NCBI RefSeq assembly: GCF_900105385.1
Contig: NZ_LT629772.1
Location: forward strand, 1,798,001-1,862,000
Length of the DNA: 64,000 nt
Reading direction: 5' to 3'
From: Microlunatus soli
GTDB lineage: Bacteria; Actinomycetota; Actinomycetes; Propionibacteriales; Propionibacteriaceae
Part shown: positions 15,999-24,304 of the stretch, piece by piece
How the letters are laid out: the number at the start of each line of letters is the position of its first letter
Position numbering within the stretch: position 1 is the first letter of the stretch
Translations under genes and position numbers: made by a program
The notes under the pieces: model-generated
Seen by the model: the letters and a program-made list of their open reading frames with translations, nothing else
The model's database searches: none
What the model was told of the DNA's origin: nothing

Positions 15999-17636
15999 AT
16001 GAATCAGGGTCCACTCGTCGTCCAGTCCGACCGCACCCTGCTGCTCGAGGTCGACCATCCCGACGCGGCAGCCTGTCGGATCGCGATCGCGCCCTTCGCC
16101 GAGCTCGAACGCGCCCCCGAACACATCCACACCTACCGACTCACCCCACTCGGCCTGTGGAACGCCCGCGCCGCCGGCCATGATGCCGAGCAGGTCGTCG
16201 ACGTCCTGCTCAGCTACAGCCGCTATCCGGTGCCGAGTTCGCTGCTGGTCGACGTCGCCGACACGATGGACCGCTACGGACGACTCCGGATCGAGAAGCA
16301 TCCGACGCACGGCCTGGTCCTGGTCAGCACCGACCGCGCCGTCCTCACCGAGGTGTGCAAGAGCGCCAAGGTGAAGGGCCTGATCGGCGCACCGATCGAC
16401 GAGGACACGGTGATCGTGCACCCGTCCGAACGCGGCCACCTGAAGCAGGTGCTGCTGAAGCTCGGCTGGCCGGCCGAGGACCTGGCCGGTTATGTCGACG
16501 GCGAGGCTCACGAGATCGCCCTGACCGAGCAGGACTGGCAGCTGCGGCCGTACCAGAAGGATGCGGCGGAGTCGTTCTGGCACGGCGGCTCCGGAGTCGT
16601 GGTTCTGCCTTGTGGTGCAGGCAAGACGATGGTCGGCGCGGCGGCGATGGCGTCGGCCAAGGCGACCACGTTGATCTTGGTCACCAACACCGTGTCGGCC
16701 CGCCAGTGGCGCGACGAACTGGTCCGCCGGACTTCCCTGACCGAGGACGAGATCGGCGAGTATTCCGGTGCCAAGAAGGAGATCCGGCCGGTCACCATCG
16801 CGACCTATCAGGTGATCACCACCAAGCGAGCCGGCGTGCATCCGCACCTGGAACTGTTCGACGCCCGGGACTGGGGCCTGATCGTCTACGACGAGGTGCA
16901 CCTGTTGCCGGCACCGGTGTTCCGGATGACGGCGGATCTGCAGGCCCGCCGCCGACTCGGGCTGACTGCGACGCTGGTCCGCGAGGACGGCCGGGAGGGC
17001 GACGTCTTCAGCCTGATCGGCCCGAAGCGGTACGACGCACCGTGGAAGGATCTCGAGTCGCAGGGCTACATCGCCCCCGCCGATTGCGTCGAGGTCCGGG
17101 TCACGCTCACCGACGAGGAACGGATGACGTACGCGATCGCCGAGGAGGACGTGAAGTATCGGCTGGCGGCGACTGCGGAGTCCAAGACCGCGACCGTCGT
17201 CGATCTGGTCGCCAAGCATCGCGGCCGTCCCACCCTGGTGATCGGCCAGTACGTTGATCAACTCGACGAACTCGCCGAGCGTCTGGGCGCTCCGTTGATC
17301 AAGGGTGAGACTTCGGTCAAGCAGCGGGAGAAGCTGTACGAGGAGTTCCGGTCCGGCGAGATCGATCTGCTGGTGGTGAGCAAGGTGGCCAACTTCTCCA
17401 TCGACCTGCCCGGTGCCGAGGTGGCGATCCAGGTGTCGGGCGCCTTCGGCTCCCGCCAGGAGGAGGCCCAGCGGCTCGGGCGGCTGCTTCGCCCCAAGGG
17501 CGAAGGGCTGACCGCTCGCTTCTACGCCGTCGTCGCCCGGGACACCGTCGACGCCGACTTCGCCCAACACCGGCAGCGTTTCCTGGCCGAGCAGGGCTAC
17601 GCCTATCGGATCCTGGACGCCGCCGACGCGACCTGA
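15999..17636 (+). CDS. XPB/Ssl2-type DNA helicase
   Basis: 545 aa, the usual length of bacterial XPB. An N-terminal damage-recognition-like region precedes helicase domain 1 with Walker A PCGAGKT (204-210), the DEVH box (298-301) and motif III LTATLVREDG. Domain 2 carries GQYVDQLDELAERLGAP and the arginine-finger region QEEAQRLGRLLRPKGEG. It is an ATP-dependent 3'-5' translocase thought to act in nucleotide excision repair or promoter melting. It lies downstream of the helicase-associated protein, separated by the FN3 gene. It is followed by a short hairpin. Confidence 0.92.
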   Translation: MNQGPLVVQSDRTLLLEVDHPDAAACRIAIAPFAELERAPEHIHTYRLTPLGLWNARAAGHDAEQVVDVLLSYSRYPVPSSLLVDVADTMDRYGRLRIEKHPTHGLVLVSTDRAVLTEVCKSAKVKGLIGAPIDEDTVIVHPSERGHLKQVLLKLGWPAEDLAGYVDGEAHEIALTEQDWQLRPYQKDAAESFWHGGSGVVVLPCGAGKTMVGAAAMASAKATTLILVTNTVSARQWRDELVRRTSLTEDEIGEYSGAKKEIRPVTIATYQVITTKRAGVHPHLELFDARDWGLIVYDEVHLLPAPVFRMTADLQARRRLGLTATLVREDGREGDVFSLIGPKRYDAPWKDLESQGYIAPADCVEVRVTLTDEERMTYAIAEEDVKYRLAATAESKTATVVDLVAKHRGRPTLVIGQYVDQLDELAERLGAPLIKGETSVKQREKLYEEFRSGEIDLLVVSKVANFSIDLPGAEVAIQVSGAFGSRQEEAQRLGRLLRPKGEGLTARFYAVVARDTVDADFAQHRQRFLAEQGYAYRILDAADAT

Positions 17637-17657
17637 CCTCGTCCCTGGCGAAGCAGC

Positions 17658-17706
17658 TGTCAAGCACGCCGGACTGATCGTGCGGTCGGCAGCGGTGTGC
17701 TTGACA
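17658..17706 (+). terminator. 10-bp hairpin after the XPB gene
   Basis: TGTCAAGCAC (17658-17667) and GTGCTTGACA (17697-17706) pair perfectly around a 29-base loop, 21 bases beyond the helicase stop. Confidence 0.4.
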
Positions 17707-17961
17707 CAACGCGCCCGATCACGGAAACGGTCGGTGTGCTTCGTCTGCTCGGCCGACCGGAGCAGCCGGACCCGCGGCGTCTGAGCATCCCCCGAGGCAC
17801 GGACCGACTCCCGGTTCCCGTCCCGTTGAGGTACAGCCTCCGAGGTCCTCGTGGATACGGCGTCGAGAGAATCACGCCGGAGTCGGTCACACGGCCCCTC
17901 GTCACTGCGCTCGCGGCGACACCACCAAAACCACTTGACCGGTGTCGAGAGATCTGCGAAC

Positions 17962-18000
17962 CTCATTACACCAGCTAAACCATTTAGATGGTGTAATGAG
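17962..18000. promoter_or_regulatory. 39-bp near-perfect palindrome, candidate operator
   Basis: Arms of 18 bases (starting CTCATTACACCA and ending TGGTGTAATGAG) pair with one mismatch around a CCA centre. The inner part CTAAA-CCA-TTTAG is itself a dyad. It is far AT-richer than its surroundings. It lies 310 bp from the CGNR regulator and just before a short open frame. Confidence 0.55.
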
Positions 18001-18016
18001 CCCAGAGGGGGCCCTG

Positions 18017-18292
18017 ATGTCTGCACGGGTGGGTGTCGCACGCCCGACAGTCGACGATCCAGCAGCCGCACGGCGCGCCGGGTCCGACCTCGATGAGGAT
18101 CCCGCGCCGACGGGCCGCGACGAGAACCCGACGAGGCGGGATCGACCACTCGCCGAACGGGTCGGAGGCTGGCGTTGGCAACCGTCGCCTGACGATGAGC
18201 CGCCCTCGGGCCAGGTCGGCAGCGCTCCGACGGCGGAGCCGGACCGCGCCGGGGCGCGAGTCTTCCTGCTGGCACGGATACTGATCGGCTGA
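18017..18292 (+). CDS. Possible small or truncated protein, unknown
   Basis: A 91-aa open frame starting MSARVGVARPTVDD, with AGAGGGGG upstream of the ATG and a palindrome 17 bp before it. The product is Arg/Pro/Asp-rich with no domain and ends ARVFLLARILIG. It may be the head of a decayed target gene of the neighbouring CGNR regulator, or not coding at all. Confidence 0.25.
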   Translation: MSARVGVARPTVDDPAAARRAGSDLDEDPAPTGRDENPTRRDRPLAERVGGWRWQPSPDDEPPSGQVGSAPTAEPDRAGARVFLLARILIG

Positions 18293-18310
18293 GACGCCGA
18301 CCGTTCCCGC

Positions 18311-18874
18311 TCACCTGCTGCTGGTGCCCGCTCGCCGACGCATCTTGATGTAGTTGCCGCAGCCGGCCATCGAGCACCAGCGCCTGGCGTGATTGCGGGA
18401 CGCGTCGTAGAACGCCCATCGGCAGGTCTCGCGGGCGCAAGCCTTCAGCCGACTCCAATCGCCGCCGGCCTGGCACCGGAAGATCGCTTCGACGATGCCT
18501 GCGACGGCCCGTTCGTACCCGGTCCCCGATCCCGTGATCGCCAGGTCCCCGCTATCGTCGACGCCGACGCGGAGCGGGAGCCGCGCCAGCAGCCTGTCGA
18601 GCTGATCACGCGCTCCGGTGTCTGCATCGCAGCCCGCATGGGTCATCAGCAACGCGCGCACACCCTCTCTGAGTCGCGTGGCCGCGTGCAGGTCATCCAG
18701 GGTGAACCGCACCGACGCCGAGGCGAGCCCTCGGGAGGCGAACCAGTCCCGGAGGGCGGTCGGCGAGTCGAAGCTCTCGGCGTCCACCTGCGGCTCGTAA
18801 CTGTTGACGAAGTCGCGCACGATCGCTGCGGCAGGCGGAGCCCACGTGTCGAACCCGTTCTCGGCAGCCTGCAT
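18311..18874 (-). CDS. CGNR zinc-finger transcriptional regulator
   Basis: 187 aa. The N-terminal ABATE-like domain (DFVNSYEP, SPTALRDWFASRGL) is followed by a C-terminal CGNR zinc finger (CARETCRWAFYDASRNHARRWCSMAGCGN), shown here only as a family description with its four Cys at the expected spacing. Such proteins are stress-related regulators, often beside transporters. The ATG at 18874 is chosen because TACGAT lies 6 bases before it; the GTG at 18877 is the alternative. Confidence 0.88.
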   Translation of the reverse strand: MQAAENGFDTWAPPAAAIVRDFVNSYEPQVDAESFDSPTALRDWFASRGLASASVRFTLDDLHAATRLREGVRALLMTHAGCDADTGARDQLDRLLARLPLRVGVDDSGDLAITGSGTGYERAVAGIVEAIFRCQAGGDWSRLKACARETCRWAFYDASRNHARRWCSMAGCGNYIKMRRRAGTSSR

Positions 18875-18880
18875 CACACC

Positions 18881-18886
18881 ATCGTA
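18881..18886 (-). promoter_or_regulatory. -10 hexamer TACGAT, likely leaderless start
   Basis: TACGAT on the minus strand lies 6 bases before the ATG at 18874, with no Shine-Dalgarno. Confidence 0.45.
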
Positions 18887-18932
18887 GCGATGTCGTCGGT
18901 GGACATCCGAGGCAGCGCAGGGGGGCGGTCCG

Positions 18933-19070
18933 GGCTAGGGAGATACTGGTCCGTTCGGGCCGAGCTGCGGACCCGCGATGCGCGCCCGCAGCACTTGGCA
19001 CACGAGTGCAACGCAGCGAGCGGACGTGCAGCGCGAGCCGCAGCCCGAATAGATCAGTGGTTCCCTAGCC
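18933..19070. repeat. 138-bp palindromic element with 28-bp arms
   Basis: The outer arms 18933-18960 (GGCTAGGGA to TTCGGGC) and 19043-19070 pair over 28 bp with about six mismatches. The interior can fold further: GCACT and AGTGC pair near the centre, and TGCGG/CCGCA segments pair on the flanks. The stop codon of the ADP-ribosylglycohydrolase-like gene (19065-19067) lies inside one arm. No coding content is seen. It looks like an intergenic structured repeat or an elaborate operon terminator. Confidence 0.7.
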
Positions 19071-21077
19071 GCTGGTGCCCGTCGCCTCGGCCGACGCGTC
19101 GTCCTCGGGCAGCCGGGTCCGGCCGACGTCGTACTGCACGGCGCGCAGCCGGTCGTCGCTGGACATCAGGATGAAGCAGTCGACCGGTCCGTCATGATCA
19201 TCTCCGCGGACCAGCTTGATCAACAACTCGTTCCAGCCCTGCTCGAGCTGGACCGTCTGCATCGGGCCGGAGGATGCATTCAGGCTGGGCCGGACCGGCC
19301 GACCCTCCTCGACCGTCGCGATCGGGACGTTGTTCAGCCAGACCCGATTGGCGATCGACGCGTCAACTCCGAGCCGGACACGGCGGGCGTCGGGCGACTG
19401 CAGATAGGTCCGTAGGTACAGCACGCCAGGGCCGGTCAACACCGACGCCAGCTCCGCGTCATGACCGGCGACCGAACGCTGTTGCCACTCCCCCGGCCGG
19501 CTGCCGTCGGCTGCCAGTTCCTCGGCGGGAAACGGATCGGTCAGCGCCGATGACACCGACCCGGTCAGCGGCTGCACCTGGCTGAGTTGCTGGGCGACGC
19601 CACCGACCAGCACGAACGGGACCGGTGCCGGTGTCGGTCTGCCCTCGACGCGCAGGTCCAGCCGTAGCCGGTTGCTGTTGTCGATCAGGGCACGCGGCAC
19701 GGATGGCAGCTGCCAGTCGAGCGCGATCGAATCGCCGGGCAGCAACGTCATTGATCGAGCCGGCACCGTCGCCCAGCCGGCCGGCAGCGCCAACTCGGCC
19801 GTCACGTCGAGGGCCTCCTCGCGATGATTGATCAACTCCGTCGTCACCGTCCGCTCCCGATCCGGATGCAGGACCGGGCTGCCGTGATAGTTGATCTTGA
19901 CCTCGATGGTTCGGCCCGGGACGGTGACCACGGCGTTGCTGGCTGCCAACTCGTCCGCAAAATCCTTGTCGGCGTAGAGATCGGCCTCGGTCTGCGTCAG
20001 TCGTCCGGACGGGTCGAGCAGCCGATGGTGGCGCAGTACGCGATCGGCCACCACCCTGATCCGCCGGACCAGCTCGTCGAGGGTCTGCGGGACCGGGCGG
20101 ATGCTGTCGGAGAGATGCTTGACCCCACCCCAGGACTCGTTGGTGGCAATGGTGTCGCCGAGCGGCTGCACCCACTTCGCTGGCAGCCTACGGCTGCCGT
20201 AGAGGATGCCGAGATAGCTACCGATCGCCGCACCGGAGGAGTCGGTGTCGTAGCCGCAGTTGACGGTCTTGCAGATCCCGTCGCCGAAGTCGTCACCGTA
20301 GAGCAGACCGATCACCTGGAAGCCGAGGTTGATCGGCGAATACTGGGCGACATAGTGCGGGGTCGCTCGACGGACCGCCTCCCGTGCCGCCTTCCAGCCC
20401 AGACCCGCTCGGTGGGCATCGAGGACAGCGCGGACGGCCTTCGCGGAAGCACTGGCCCGGGGGATGTAGGACAGCCCGATGTCGATCAAGGTCTGCCGGT
20501 CCTGCACCACGAACGCTGCCGATTCGACAGCAGCGTTGAACACCTCACCGTTGACGCCCTCGCCGCCGGCATGATCACAGATGGCGTCCTGGATCGCCAG
20601 CCGGGCGGCGATCCGTGGCGCTCCTGGCGCGATGCAGGCCCAGATCTCCGAACGGATCGGCGAGCCCATGCAGTCGATGAACCAGTTGTTGTGGCTTCCG
20701 CTGACCGGAGGCTCCAGACCGAGCCGGAGGTTGCCCTTGCTGAGCCCGTACTCGTCGAAGTTGTAGCCGATGTGATCCAGCCAGTAGCCGGCCATGTCGC
20801 GTGCGGTCAGTTCGGGCCCGACCTCCTCGGCCGCCTTCAGCCAGGCCAGCTGCATCTCGAGATCATCATTGGGCAGTCCGCCTTCCTTCAGCTCCGGATA
20901 CCACCACACGTCGAACGGTTCGTCCTCGCCGAACGCCTTCTCCAACGGTGTGCCGAGGGTCCCGCCGGCGTTCTTGCCCTGCCAGCAGCCGTACACCCGG
21001 TCGTAGTAGTCCTCACCCCCGATGTCCAACACCAGGGAGGCTGCGGTCTCCGCGTTACGCACGCGCAGGTCTGTCAT
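19065..21077 (-). CDS. ADP-ribosylglycohydrolase-fold enzyme with beta tail
   Basis: 670 aa. Residues ~20-400 form an ADP-ribosylglycohydrolase (DraG/ARH) fold with metal-ligand motifs NDDLE (70-74) and DTDSSGAA (277-284), so the di-metal site looks intact. The remaining ~270 residues are two beta-rich regions: one like bacterial Ig/NEW3 domains and a second like a galactose-binding jelly roll. No signal peptide. It starts 2 bases after the permease stop, with GAAGGG upstream, so it is co-transcribed with a sugar importer. This suggests it hydrolyses an N- or O-glycosidic bond in the imported compound rather than reversing protein ADP-ribosylation. The substrate is unknown. Confidence 0.85.
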   Translation of the reverse strand: MTDLRVRNAETAASLVLDIGGEDYYDRVYGCWQGKNAGGTLGTPLEKAFGEDEPFDVWWYPELKEGGLPNDDLEMQLAWLKAAEEVGPELTARDMAGYWLDHIGYNFDEYGLSKGNLRLGLEPPVSGSHNNWFIDCMGSPIRSEIWACIAPGAPRIAARLAIQDAICDHAGGEGVNGEVFNAAVESAAFVVQDRQTLIDIGLSYIPRASASAKAVRAVLDAHRAGLGWKAAREAVRRATPHYVAQYSPINLGFQVIGLLYGDDFGDGICKTVNCGYDTDSSGAAIGSYLGILYGSRRLPAKWVQPLGDTIATNESWGGVKHLSDSIRPVPQTLDELVRRIRVVADRVLRHHRLLDPSGRLTQTEADLYADKDFADELAASNAVVTVPGRTIEVKINYHGSPVLHPDRERTVTTELINHREEALDVTAELALPAGWATVPARSMTLLPGDSIALDWQLPSVPRALIDNSNRLRLDLRVEGRPTPAPVPFVLVGGVAQQLSQVQPLTGSVSSALTDPFPAEELAADGSRPGEWQQRSVAGHDAELASVLTGPGVLYLRTYLQSPDARRVRLGVDASIANRVWLNNVPIATVEEGRPVRPSLNASSGPMQTVQLEQGWNELLIKLVRGDDHDGPVDCFILMSSDDRLRAVQYDVGRTRLPEDDASAEATGTSG

Positions 21078-21079
21078 GG

Positions 21080-21952
21080 TTATCCCTTCACTCCGGTGAT
21101 CACGACGCCCTGCACGAACCAGCGCTGGGCGATGAAGAACAGAACGACACACGGCGCCATCGCCACCGTGGCCGCGGCCATCATGCTGGCGAAGTCCTGG
21201 GACTTCTCCCCGACGAAGTTCATGATCCCCAACGAGATCGGGAACTTGTCCTGTGACGACAGATAGATCAGTGGTCCGAGGAAATCGTTCCAGTAGAACA
21301 GGAACGCGAACAGCGCGACGATGATCAACGCCGGCCGGGCCAGCGGCAGCACCACGGTCAGGAAGCAGCGCAGGGTGCTCGCTCCGTCAACCTTCGCCGC
21401 ATCCTCCAACTCGCGCGGGATGGACAGGAAGAACTGTCGGAGCAGGAAGGTGTTGAACGGTGTCGCGAACAGCGCGGGCACCAGGATCGGCAGATAGGTA
21501 TCGAGCCAGCCGAGCAGGCCGAACATCACGAAGGACGGGATCAGCGTCGACCAGGCCGGGACCATGATCGTCGCCAGCATCACGAAGAACAGCGCATCTC
21601 GTCCGGGGAATCGCAGCCTGGCGAAGGCGTAGGCGGCGAACGAGCTGCCGATCAGTGAGAAGGCGACGCCGACGAAGGTGATCAGCACCGAGTTGAGGAT
21701 GTACCGCAGGAACGGGCCGTCGGCGAACAGATCGGTATAGGTGTGCCACTGCGGATGTTGCGGTATCCACCTGATCGGATAGGCGTAGATCTCCTCCGGT
21801 GTCTTCAGACTCGTGGTCAGCATCCAGGCGAACGGGACCAGGAAGGTGACGGCACCGATCAGCAGCACCAGGTAGGAGCCGCCGCGCCGGACCCGCTCAG
21901 CGGTGCCCGTCACGCCGCGGTAGGACTTCTCCGTTGCTTCAAAACCACTCAT
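21080..21952 (-). CDS. Carbohydrate ABC transporter permease (MalG-type)
   Basis: 290 aa with six transmembrane segments. The EAA loop DAAKVDGASTLRCFLTVVLP marks the ATPase docking site of MalG-type permeases (CUT1 family). The ATG at 21952 overlaps the stop of the upstream permease by 4 bases. It pairs with the 21949-22920 permease to form the membrane channel of the importer. No ATPase gene is in this operon. Confidence 0.93.
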   Translation of the reverse strand: MSGFEATEKSYRGVTGTAERVRRGGSYLVLLIGAVTFLVPFAWMLTTSLKTPEEIYAYPIRWIPQHPQWHTYTDLFADGPFLRYILNSVLITFVGVAFSLIGSSFAAYAFARLRFPGRDALFFVMLATIMVPAWSTLIPSFVMFGLLGWLDTYLPILVPALFATPFNTFLLRQFFLSIPRELEDAAKVDGASTLRCFLTVVLPLARPALIIVALFAFLFYWNDFLGPLIYLSSQDKFPISLGIMNFVGEKSQDFASMMAAATVAMAPCVVLFFIAQRWFVQGVVITGVKG

Positions 21953-22920
21953 CGGCTCTCCCCTGCGTAATACACCCACGCCTTCGACGTCTTGAAGATC
22001 ACACCGGTGACCGCGACGATGATCACGAACAGCACCACCGACAGCGCCGAGGCGTACCCGAGGCGGAGCTCGACGAAGGCGCGGTTGTAGATGCTCAGCG
22101 CGTAGAAGTAGCTGCCGTAATCCGGGCCACCACCGGTCATCACGTACGCCTGCGTGAACACCTGGAACGTCGCGATCAGCCCGAGCACGAGCTGGAAGAA
22201 GATCACCGGGGACATCATCGGCAGCGTGATGTTGCGCAGTGTGTGCCACCAGCCGGCGCCGTCGATCTTGGCCACCTCGTACAGCTCGCTCGGGATCCCC
22301 TGCAGGCCGCCGAGATAGATGATCACCGAGGAGCCGACACCCCACAGCTGCATGATCACCAACGCCGGCAACACCCATCTCGGGTCCTGCAGCCAGGGGA
22401 CGGGCGGCACCCCGAACAGGCCGATGAAGCCGTTCAGGATCCCGTACTCGCGGTGGAAGACGAAGTTCCACAGGATCGCGACGGCGACGCCTGACAGCAC
22501 CGACGGCAGATAGTAGATGGTCCGGAAGACCCGGACACCGATCAGCTTCTGATTCATCAGCATCGCCATCCCGAGCCCGATCAGCAGACTCGCCGGGAGG
22601 TACAGCAGGGCGAAGATCCCGGTCACCTTGAGCGACTGCCAGAAGAGCGGGTCGGCGGTGAAGATCTCGATGAAGTTCTGCAGACCGACGAATCGCGGAA
22701 CGCCGCTGCCCTTCCAATCGGTGAAGGCCAGGTAGAGCGCGCCGAGGATCGGACCGGCGGTGAACAGGACGAAGCCGAGCAGCCAGGCCTGGACCCAGAG
22801 CAGCCCGGTCCAGGCCTCGCGTCGGGCCAGTGTCGAGCGACGCCTCCGTTGCTGCCCGGCCGCCGGACGCCCTGCGGGTGTTGCGGCCCCGGGACGGTCA
22901 GTAACGCTTAGCTGCGACAT
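21949..22920 (-). CDS. Carbohydrate ABC transporter permease (MalF-type)
   Basis: 323 aa with a basic N-terminal tail and six transmembrane segments. The EAA-type loop YEVAKIDGAGWWHTLRNI identifies a CUT1 family sugar permease. Its start overlaps the 3' end of the binding-protein gene by 23 bases, which implies coupled translation. It partners the next permease. Confidence 0.93.
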   Translation of the reverse strand: MSQLSVTDRPGAATPAGRPAAGQQRRRRSTLARREAWTGLLWVQAWLLGFVLFTAGPILGALYLAFTDWKGSGVPRFVGLQNFIEIFTADPLFWQSLKVTGIFALLYLPASLLIGLGMAMLMNQKLIGVRVFRTIYYLPSVLSGVAVAILWNFVFHREYGILNGFIGLFGVPPVPWLQDPRWVLPALVIMQLWGVGSSVIIYLGGLQGIPSELYEVAKIDGAGWWHTLRNITLPMMSPVIFFQLVLGLIATFQVFTQAYVMTGGGPDYGSYFYALSIYNRAFVELRLGYASALSVVLFVIIVAVTGVIFKTSKAWVYYAGESR

Positions 22921-24247
22921 TGGTGTCGTCCTGGATCTTGGTCAGGATGGTCGCGGGCTTGCCCCGGACGCCCAACGTGTCGAACTGGGTGTTCCAGGCC
23001 TGCTCGAACTCCGACCAGAACTTCGGGTAGGACCAGTTGACCGCGTCGTCGGCCATCTGCTGCGGGAAGATCTCTGCCGACGACGGCGGTAGCTTGCCGG
23101 TGCTCACCACCTGTTCCCAGCGTTTGGCCGATGACTGCCGCCCGGGAATGCTTCTGGTCACGTCGGCGATCAGCTTGTCGGTCGACTCCTCGCTGGTGAT
23201 GAACTTCAGGAAGGTCCATGCCGCCGCCTGATTCTTGGATGCCTTGGCGATACTCCACGCACCGCCCGCCGCCGAGACCGACCGCTTGCCCGACGGCCCC
23301 TTCGGCAGCCGGACGACATCCCACTCGAACTTGTCGGCAACCGCTGCTCTGGTCTGCAAGGTCGCCCAGGAACCGTTGACGTTGAACGGGACCAGCTGCG
23401 AGGCGAAGATGTCGACCCCCTCCGGGGTGCTGCCGGTGGCCGGAACGACGCCGGCCTTCATCTGCTCCGCCCAGCCCGTGACCACACCGAGATTGGCCGC
23501 ATTGTCGACCACGCAGGAGGTCAGGTCCTTGCTGAAGGTCTCGCCACCGTGCGCATCGAAGACCCCCATCGCAAACCAGTCGGTCGTCGTCAGTCCGACG
23601 CCCCAGCGGATCTGCCGTGCGCCCTTCCGCTTGACGAACGGCTTGCCCATCTCGAACAGGTCGTCCCAGGTCCAGTCGTCGGTGGGCATCGAGATCCCTT
23701 GCTTGTCGAGCAGGGTCTTGTTCACATAGATCGCGAAGTTGGAGAAGTCGTACGGCAGCGCGTACAGGCTGTCATCGACGGTCAGCTGCGCAACCTCGGC
23801 CGGCCAGAAGTCGTCCGGCCGTACCTCACCACGATCCTTGCCGATCAGGTCCTTCAGCGGAAGGAGCCAATCGCGGGCGACGAACGGCGCGATGTCGAAG
23901 CTGCGGGTGTAGAAGACGTCGGCCAGCTTCCCGGCGACCGCGGCGGTGTTGATCTTGGTGTAGTACTGCTCACCCTCGGCGATGTTGAGCAGCTTGACGG
24001 TGATGTCGGGATGGGCCTTGTTGAACGCCTCGATGCGTTCCTTGAAGAGCTTGGTGTCCTCCTCGGTGTGATTGGTCCACCATTGGATCGTTCCGGTTCC
24101 CGAGCCGGCGTCGCCGGAAGTGTCGGTCCCCGGAAGCCCTTTCCCTCCCGTGCAACCGGCGACCACGCCGGCCGCTGCCGCCGTCCCGACCCCGAGAAGC
24201 CCGCGGCGGCTGAGTCTCATCTTCGGTGCGATGTCATTGTTGATCAT
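22898..24247 (-). CDS. Sugar ABC transporter solute-binding lipoprotein
   Basis: 449 aa. The signal has a twin-arginine-like SRRGLLG followed by a lipobox VAGC, then a Gly/Ser/Thr linker and a family 1 solute-binding fold (IQWWTNHTEEDTKLFKERIE). It should capture an oligosaccharide or glycoside outside the cell and hand it to the two permeases encoded downstream. A short gap of 57 bases separates it from the LacI repressor gene upstream; no separate promoter is obvious, so the operon may be read from the lacI promoter. Substrate unknown. Confidence 0.92.
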   Translation of the reverse strand: MINNDIAPKMRLSRRGLLGVGTAAAAGVVAGCTGGKGLPGTDTSGDAGSGTGTIQWWTNHTEEDTKLFKERIEAFNKAHPDITVKLLNIAEGEQYYTKINTAAVAGKLADVFYTRSFDIAPFVARDWLLPLKDLIGKDRGEVRPDDFWPAEVAQLTVDDSLYALPYDFSNFAIYVNKTLLDKQGISMPTDDWTWDDLFEMGKPFVKRKGARQIRWGVGLTTTDWFAMGVFDAHGGETFSKDLTSCVVDNAANLGVVTGWAEQMKAGVVPATGSTPEGVDIFASQLVPFNVNGSWATLQTRAAVADKFEWDVVRLPKGPSGKRSVSAAGGAWSIAKASKNQAAAWTFLKFITSEESTDKLIADVTRSIPGRQSSAKRWEQVVSTGKLPPSSAEIFPQQMADDAVNWSYPKFWSEFEQAWNTQFDTLGVRGKPATILTKIQDDTNVAAKRY

Positions 24248-24304
24248 CGTCGGTCCTGATGCCTGATGGTGCTGACATGGTGTGTTCCCTCGCTTCGTTG
24301 CGGG

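Larger units (their letters stand above)
17637..18016. other. Gene-free stretch after the XPB gene
   Basis: About 380 bp with no convincing gene. It contains the terminator-like hairpin at 17658-17706 and the AT-rich 39-bp palindrome at 17962-18000. Reading frames here have no recognisable features. Confidence 0.5.

Noticed and set aside
15984..18476. An 830-codon minus-strand frame across the XPB gene
   Set aside because: It is antisense to a well-supported helicase and has no recognisable domain.
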